DNA of 64,000 nucleotides from Bacteroides intestinalis (GTDB taxonomy: Bacteria; Bacteroidota; Bacteroidia; Bacteroidales; Bacteroidaceae). Below the pieces are notes generated by a model that saw only the letters and a program-made list of their open reading frames with translations, made no database searches and had not been told where the DNA came from. The DNA is taken from assembly GCF_902364365.1 (NCBI RefSeq), contig NZ_CABJDN010000006.1:310001-374000 (forward strand), written 5' to 3'. Positions 59,093 to 64,000 of this stretch are shown piece by piece (position 1 is the stretch's first letter; every line of letters begins with the position of its first letter). The translations under genes and the position numbers were made by a program.

Positions 59093-60130
59093 ATGAAAAA
59101 TCGGTATACTCTGTTCATACTCATCGTTTCCATTTCCGTGGCAACATTAATTCATTTCCCGGAACTGGTTTCTCTCTTTGATGTCTTCGAGAGCCAGACA
59201 CTGTTTCCAGGCATGAGACCTGCTGATGTGGCAAGCGAAGTGTTTTTCACTTTCATTTCTCTTATGATTCTGTTTGAGGTGAACATTTTGTTATTCCACT
59301 TTAATCAACCGGCTGTAAAAATCACCTGGCAGAAGATGATATTGTCATTGATACTGACTTGGATTTTAAGCAGTTTGTTAGGGAAATGTTTTGTATTCCT
59401 GCACCACACTTTCGATATTCCGGCCATTGATGCTATGGTGCATCATTATTTGCATCCTTTGCGTGATTTTATAATAACCTGTACCGTATCGGGAAGTTGT
59501 TATATATCCTACCTTATCCGGCGTCAGCAGGAAGTCGTTGTAGAAAACCAGCAATTGCAGGCCGAGAACATCCTGAACCAGTATGAGGCTTTGAAGAATC
59601 AGCTGAATCCGCACATGCTTTTTAACTCTCTGAACACTCTCCGGTCATTGGTACGTGAAGATCAGGATAAGGCGCAGGAATACATTCAGGAACTCTCCCG
59701 TGTTTTGCGTTACACCTTGCAGGGAAATGATTCGAAAAGTGTGTTTCTGAAGGATGAGATAGAATTTGTGTCAGCCTATATCTTTTTGTTGAAGATGCGT
59801 TTTGAGGATAATCTCTCTTTTGACATTTGTATCGATAATCAATATGCCAATTATTATCTGCCTCCTATGGCGGTTCAGATGCTGATAGAAAATGCAGTGA
59901 AGCACAATGAAATAAGCGACAGACATCCACTGAATATCCGTATTTATACCGAAGGAGAAGAATTGATCGTTACCAATCCTGTGCAACCCAAACTGACTGC
60001 TACTACGGGAACTGGTATCGGTTTGGCAAATCTTGCAAAGCGCTATCATTTGCTTTACAAACGGGAGATACAAATCAGCGAGAACGAGCAGTTTACTATA
60101 CGTATTCCCCTAATATCGAATGTTTCATGA
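59093..60130 (+). CDS. LytS-like sensor histidine kinase
   Basis: 345 aa from ATG 59093; an ATG at 59063 overlaps a TATCTTTG box (59066-59073) and is rejected. Four N-terminal hydrophobic helices (about 7-135), then a His_kinase/LytS domain with phosphoacceptor His in QLNPHMLFNSLNTLRSLVRE (about residue 175) and ATPase N-box VQMLIENAVKHNEIS and G-box GTGIGLANLAKRYHLLY. It overlaps the response regulator by 4 bases. Lies 48 bases after the efflux adaptor, so it may regulate the pump. Confidence 0.92.
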   Translation: MKNRYTLFILIVSISVATLIHFPELVSLFDVFESQTLFPGMRPADVASEVFFTFISLMILFEVNILLFHFNQPAVKITWQKMILSLILTWILSSLLGKCFVFLHHTFDIPAIDAMVHHYLHPLRDFIITCTVSGSCYISYLIRRQQEVVVENQQLQAENILNQYEALKNQLNPHMLFNSLNTLRSLVREDQDKAQEYIQELSRVLRYTLQGNDSKSVFLKDEIEFVSAYIFLLKMRFEDNLSFDICIDNQYANYYLPPMAVQMLIENAVKHNEISDRHPLNIRIYTEGEELIVTNPVQPKLTATTGTGIGLANLAKRYHLLYKREIQISENEQFTIRIPLISNVS

Positions 60131-60903
60131 AAGTTATTATCATAGAAGATGAGAAAGCGGCAGTCCGCAACCTGAAAGCTTTGTTACAGGAAGTGAAACC
60201 GGAAGTGGAATTGGAGGCCACTCTGGATAGTATTGCAGCCGTACTGGATTGGTTTGCCATACACTCTATGCCGGATATGCTCTTTATGGATATCCATTTG
60301 GCGGACGGATCGGCTTTTGAAATCTTCGGTCATGTGGATATCACCTGTCCCATTATTTTCACTACTGCTTATGATGAGTATGCCCTTCGTGCGTTCAAAG
60401 TGAACAGTGTGGACTATCTATTGAAGCCTATTGGCAAAAGTGACATCAAAAAAGCTTTCCATAAGTTGGAACAACTACATGGTTCGGAACAAATGCAGTC
60501 TCCTGACAATACCCTGTTGCAGTTAATCCATTCACTGAAAAAGCAGGAAAACTATAAAGCGCATTTTCTTATTCCGGTGAAAGGGGATAAACTACTGCCG
60601 GTTTCGGTAGATATGATTCTGTTGTTTTATATTCAGGATTGTAAAGTAAAGGTTGTTCTTGTCGATGGCAAGGAATACACATTTCCACAAACACTGGATG
60701 AGATAACAGAGTGTATAGATCCTTCTCTGTTCTTCCGTGTCAACCGGCAATTCCTGATTTCCCGCGAGGCAATTAAGGATATTGATTTATGGTTTAACAA
60801 TCGCCTGTCTATTAATCTTCGTTGCAAGGTATCAGATGAAAAAGTACTGGTGAGCAAGGCACGTGTGCAGGAGTTTAAGGATTGGTTTTCCAAGACACAT
60901 TGA
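60127..60903 (+). CDS. LytTR-family response regulator
   Basis: 258 aa. Receiver domain with acidic pocket IIIEDEKAA, phosphoacceptor Asp55 in MLFMDIHLADGSAFEIF, Thr in IIFTTAYDEYALRAFKVNSV and Lys in YLLKPIGKSD. C-terminal LytTR DNA-binding domain (about 150-258, ILLFYIQDCKVKVVLVDGKE, FFRVNRQFLISREAIKDIDL). Translationally coupled to the kinase by an ATGA overlap. Targets unknown; the efflux operon just upstream is the best candidate. Confidence 0.94.
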   Translation: MKVIIIEDEKAAVRNLKALLQEVKPEVELEATLDSIAAVLDWFAIHSMPDMLFMDIHLADGSAFEIFGHVDITCPIIFTTAYDEYALRAFKVNSVDYLLKPIGKSDIKKAFHKLEQLHGSEQMQSPDNTLLQLIHSLKKQENYKAHFLIPVKGDKLLPVSVDMILLFYIQDCKVKVVLVDGKEYTFPQTLDEITECIDPSLFFRVNRQFLISREAIKDIDLWFNNRLSINLRCKVSDEKVLVSKARVQEFKDWFSKTH

Positions 60904-60943
60904 ACATGTCGTGAAGAATCACAGAGAGAAAAAGGAACATAAA

Positions 60944-60976
60944 ATAACGTGCCGATCAATTCAACCTGCACGTTAT
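60944..60976. terminator. Terminator between the response regulator and convergent ald
   Basis: ATAACGTGC (60944-60952) pairs with GCACGTTAT (60968-60976); AT-rich flanks on both sides. Confidence 0.7.
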
Positions 60977-61020
60977 AAATAGATTATTATCTTACTAAAC
61001 TCCTGAATGAAGCTCTTTTA

Positions 61021-62127
61021 TTACAAGGCAATCGGTTCATATTCCAGTCCGAATACATCCGCTACAGCTTTATAAGTAACTTTACCTTCCACTACATTCA
61101 GTCCCAGTGCCAGAGCGGGATCGTCTTTACATGCTTTTCGCCAGCCTTTGTCTGCCAAAGCCACAGTATAGGGTAGTGTGGAGTTCGTCAGTGCCATAGT
61201 TGAAGTGAATGGTACTGCTCCCGGAATATTAGCTACCGCATAGTGCACGATACCATCCACTACATACGTCGGTTCGCTGTGGGTGGTAGGATGAGAGGTT
61301 TCAAAGCATCCGCCCTGATCTATGGCAACATCCACGAGAACGGTTCCGGGTTTCATCATCTTCAGCATATCTTTGGTAATCAGATGTGGCGCTTTATCTC
61401 CCGGAATCAGTACGGAACCAATCACGAGGTCTATGTTGGGCAATTCCATCCTGATGTTATGCATAGAAGAATATAGAGTTTTTACATTTTTTGGTAACAC
61501 TTCACTGAGGTAGCGCAGGCGCGTCAGATTAATATCGGTAATCAGTACTTCCGCACCCATTCCGGCAGCCATCTGTGCAGCATTGGTTCCTACTACACCG
61601 CCCCCCAGAATTAATACACGTGCAGGACGAACGCCGGGTACACCACCCAGTAATTTCCCTTTTCCGCCTTGCGGCTTTTCCAGGAAACGTGCACCTTCCT
61701 GTGTAGCCATACGTCCGGCCACTTCACTCATGGGAGTGAGCAATGGGAGAGAGTGGTCCTCTTTCTCTACGGTTTCGTAAGCGATGCAGATGCCACCGCT
61801 TTCTATCATGGCTTCGGTAAGTATTTTATCGGCGGCGAAGTGGAAATAGGTAAATACCACTTGACCCTTTTTAATCAGTTTGTACTCGGGGGCGATAGGT
61901 TCTTTCACCTTCACAATCATTTCAGCTGCGGCATATGTAGCTTCGATGGTTGGCAGCATTTTCGCACCCACTGCAGTGTACTCTTCATCAGGAAAACCGC
62001 TGTTTGCACCGGCAGATGCCTGCACATACACTGTATGACCTCTTTTCACCAACTCGGCTACTCCGGCAGGGGTCATTCCTACACGGTTCTCGTTGTTTTT
62101 GATTTCCTTAGGTACTCCGATAATCAT
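61021..62127 (-). CDS. ald: Alanine dehydrogenase
   Basis: 368 aa, NAD-dependent oxidative deamination of L-alanine to pyruvate, usual length. MIIGVPKEIKNNENRVGMTP start, substrate residues in YVQASAGANSGFPDEEY and VVKVKEPIAPEYK, catalytic His in VFTYFHFAADKILTEAMIES, Rossmann motif VLILGGGVVGTNAAQMAAGM with the Asp in LITDINLTRLRYL, and DVAIDQGGCFETSHPTTHSE. Single gene, convergent with the response regulator. Confidence 0.96.
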   Translation of the reverse strand: MIIGVPKEIKNNENRVGMTPAGVAELVKRGHTVYVQASAGANSGFPDEEYTAVGAKMLPTIEATYAAAEMIVKVKEPIAPEYKLIKKGQVVFTYFHFAADKILTEAMIESGGICIAYETVEKEDHSLPLLTPMSEVAGRMATQEGARFLEKPQGGKGKLLGGVPGVRPARVLILGGGVVGTNAAQMAAGMGAEVLITDINLTRLRYLSEVLPKNVKTLYSSMHNIRMELPNIDLVIGSVLIPGDKAPHLITKDMLKMMKPGTVLVDVAIDQGGCFETSHPTTHSEPTYVVDGIVHYAVANIPGAVPFTSTMALTNSTLPYTVALADKGWRKACKDDPALALGLNVVEGKVTYKAVADVFGLEYEPIAL

Positions 62128-62310
62128 AACCTTACAATTTTAATTGGGGGTTAAACATGTCGCAATGTAGCGATTTCCGTGTTTCGATGTACTTTGGGAG
62201 TAGGTGTTTTACAACAGTATTTTTATACAGGTTTTAATCTGAAATAATAGGATGCCCACTGAGTTTCAATATTTTGCTCAGGAGGTTGTTCATGTATGAA
62301 TATGAAATGA

Positions 62311-62481
62311 TTAGTGCCTGTACCAGTCATATCTTTTTTCCTGGTCATCTGTTTTGTTTTCTTTTTGCAGTTGCTTTTGTGCCTTGCGTAAACGACGTAT
62401 GGTGATAATCATTATTATAAAGCCTATGGCAATAAGTATTGCTAAAACAAGGCATGTGTAGGTGAAAGTTGTATGGCTCAT
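62311..62481 (-). CDS. Small single-span membrane protein, 56 aa
   Basis: ATG 62481 to TAA 62311 encodes MSHTTFTYTCLVLAILIAIG, continuing through FIIMIITIRRLRKAQK and ending YDWYRH. One transmembrane helix (about residues 9-28) is followed by a positively charged, helical cytoplasmic tail (RRLRKAQKQLQKENKTDDQE). A minus-strand promoter (TATCTTTG, 62527-62520, with CTTG 19 bases further) precedes it. Too small for usual gene calling; function unknown. It is upstream of ald on the same strand with a 183-bp gap. Confidence 0.6.
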   Translation of the reverse strand: MSHTTFTYTCLVLAILIAIGFIIMIITIRRLRKAQKQLQKENKTDDQEKRYDWYRH

Positions 62482-62519
62482 AGGTGTTTGTATAAGTGTT
62501 TATTATATAGTTTGCGTTG

Positions 62520-62600
62520 CAAAGATATGTCTTTTGGGGAATTATGCAAGTACAATTATGATATTTATTGCGGCAAAGATGGGGATATTTTTTATCTTTG
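62520..62600. promoter_or_regulatory. Divergent promoters for the 56-aa protein and the M23 peptidase
   Basis: Minus strand: TATCTTTG at 62527-62520 with CTTG 19 bases upstream. Plus strand: TATCTTTG at 62593-62600, 29 bases before the peptidase ATG. The two point away from each other across about 65 bases. Confidence 0.6.
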
Positions 62601-62628
62601 CCTGCGTTTAAAAACAAAGATTACACCT

Positions 62629-64000
62629 ATGAATAGATATACCAAATCTACTATATATTTATCTTTTTTATTATTGTTCGGTGGAGTGCAGATTCCTGCT
62701 GCTGTTCATGCACAGGATGCTACCTTTACTCCGCCTTTTGATTTCCCCATTACTTTTTCCGGGAACTTCGGCGAAATACGTGCCAATCACTTTCATGGCG
62801 GACTGGATTTCAAAACAGGAGGTACTATCGGTAAACCGGTGCATGCCTTGGGCGAAGGATATATTTCGCGTATCCGTGTCACACATGGTTCGGGTTATGT
62901 GCTCGATGTAGCCTATAATAATGGATATAAAACCATCAACCGACACCTTAGTGCCTTTGTGGGCGATGTAGCCCGTAGGGTAGAAGACTTGCAATATGAA
63001 AAGGAGTCATGGGAAGTGGAGATTACACCCGAACCGGGTGAATATCCTGTAAAGGCAGGGCAAGTTATCGCTCTGAGTGGTAACACCGGTTATTCTTTCG
63101 GTCCGCACCTGCACTTGGATATGTTTGAGGCGGATACGGACGATTATATCGACCCGTTACCCTTCTTTAAGAAGAAAGTGAAAGACAATACAGCTCCCCG
63201 TGCCGAAGGTATTATGCTCTTTCCACAGCCGGGCAGGGGAGTGGTGGGAGGAAACCAGAAGCATCGGGCCTTTCCTCTTAATCCCAAACAGCCGATTACC
63301 GCCTGGGGACTGATAGGTTCAGCTATTCGTGCCTATGATTATATGGACGGAGTGAGCAATCGTTACGGAGTACATACTGTCATTCTGGAAGTAGATAGTG
63401 TGGAAGTATTCCGTAGTGTGGTAGACCGTTTCTCGGAAAACGAAAACCGGATGATAAATTCGTGGACGTATGGGCAGTATATGAAGTCTTTCATCGAGCC
63501 TGGAAATACATTGCGTATGCTGCATGCTTCCAATGGTAACCGGGGATTGATTGAGATCAATGAAGAACGCCCCTATCACTTTGTATATACACTGAAAGAT
63601 GCATTGGGAAACACCTCAAAGGTGCGTTTTACCGTACATGGAAAGCGTACGGAAATGAAACCTGTGGAACATCGGGAGAAATATATTTTCCATTGGGATA
63701 AGGTGAACATCCTGCAAGAACCTGGCCTGAATCTGGTTATCCCCCGGGGAATGCTCTATGACGACGCATACCTGAACTATACCGTACGGGCTGATAGTGG
63801 GGATATCGCTTTCACCTATCAGTTGAATGATACACGCATACCTTTGCATGGTCGTTGCGAATTAAGTATCGGATTGCGCCGCCGTCCGTTAGAAGATATG
63901 ACGAAATATTATGTGGCAGGTGTGGCTAGCCGTGGTAAGAAGTATAGTATCGGTGGTAAATATGAAGATGGTTTCATGAAAACCACTATCCGTGAATTGG
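62629..64000 (+). CDS. M23-family (LytM-like) peptidase, C-terminus beyond the window
   Basis: Open from ATG 62629 to the window end, over 457 residues. Signal peptide MNRYTKSTIYLSFLLLFGGV ending near VHAQ. The N-terminal M23 metallopeptidase domain has zinc ligands in NHFHGGLDFKT (HxxxD) and GPHLHLDMFE (HxH), with SGNTGYSFGPH. A long C-terminal beta-rich part follows (FTVHGKRTEMKPVEHREKYI and so on). It probably cleaves peptide cross-links of peptidoglycan in the periplasm. The C-terminal function is not assignable. Confidence 0.9.
   Translation, partial: MNRYTKSTIYLSFLLLFGGVQIPAAVHAQDATFTPPFDFPITFSGNFGEIRANHFHGGLDFKTGGTIGKPVHALGEGYISRIRVTHGSGYVLDVAYNNGYKTINRHLSAFVGDVARRVEDLQYEKESWEVEITPEPGEYPVKAGQVIALSGNTGYSFGPHLHLDMFEADTDDYIDPLPFFKKKVKDNTAPRAEGIMLFPQPGRGVVGGNQKHRAFPLNPKQPITAWGLIGSAIRAYDYMDGVSNRYGVHTVILEVDSVEVFRSVVDRFSENENRMINSWTYGQYMKSFIEPGNTLRMLHASNGNRGLIEINEERPYHFVYTLKDALGNTSKVRFTVHGKRTEMKPVEHREKYIFHWDKVNILQEPGLNLVIPRGMLYDDAYLNYTVRADSGDIAFTYQLNDTRIPLHGRCELSIGLRRRPLEDMTKYYVAGVASRGKKYSIGGKYEDGFMKTTIREL

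Overview
The window is chromosomal DNA from a gut Bacteroides (order Bacteroidales). Three things point there. Promoter boxes are of the Bacteroidetes type (TAnnTTTG, often with TTTG about 19-21 bases upstream). The primary sigma factor is short (286 aa). The gene set is typical: Fkp fucokinase/GDP-fucose pyrophosphorylase, an UpxY/NusG-like antiterminator, the GadB-GlsA-GadC acid-resistance genes, HtrA, clostripain-like protease and Bacteroides-only DUF families. I did not assign a species. No tRNA, rRNA operon or CRISPR array was seen.

Layout. 1-7.8 kb: a TPR protein (cut by the window edge), glnS, and the phosphate-uptake locus (pstS divergent from pstC-pstA-pstB-phoU). PstC carries a PstS-like segment in its first periplasmic loop. 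7.9-8.06 kb: a probable small RNA gene whose terminator is the attachment site of an AT-rich integrated element. 8.04-19.18 kb: the element, bounded by a 19-bp direct repeat. It holds a frameshifted tyrosine integrase with four 13-bp arm-site-like repeats, a two-wHTH replication-initiator-like protein with iteron-like repeats and tiny upstream genes, DUF3871, a serine resolvase, a strongly structured non-coding RNA, a frameshifted lipocalin-like lipoprotein with a degraded second copy, and a ParB-like DGQHR protein. No relaxase or conjugation gene was recognised.

19.3-31.7 kb: riboflavin synthase, nitroreductase, YihY membrane protein, RNase P RNA (minus strand), a cell-wall peptide cluster (NlpC/P60 endopeptidase, dipeptide epimerase, transglutaminase-like lipoprotein), HtrA, RpoD and a clostripain-family lipoprotein. 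31.9-44.9 kb: a four-domain CoA-disulfide-reductase/rhodanese/TusA/DsrE protein with a MarR regulator, UpxY plus Fkp, RlmH, NadC, tandem DUF6090 membrane proteins, and an ECF-sigma operon with an anti-sigma/beta-barrel fusion. 45.1-53.7 kb: nitronate monooxygenase, the acid-resistance genes (gadC, an ion channel, glsA, gadB) with a HigBA toxin-antitoxin pair among them, and an MFS transporter. 53.8-64 kb: a CusA-TolC fusion efflux pump with its adaptor and a LytS/LytTR two-component pair, alanine dehydrogenase, a 56-aa membrane protein, and an M23 peptidase that runs off the right edge.

The least explained signal is a set of intergenic arrays with an exact 22-bp period but a different unit sequence at each locus (6928-7032, 26597-26726, 46057-46165, a short one at 34763-34812). 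Most units contain an inverted repeat, and in two arrays the paired arms change together. A related array at 22571-22672 has an 11-bp period. Large near-perfect inverted repeats (35-bp arms at 20482-20568, 34-bp arms at 52264-52336) and an AT-rich repeat that has entered a helix of the RNase P RNA add to this picture.
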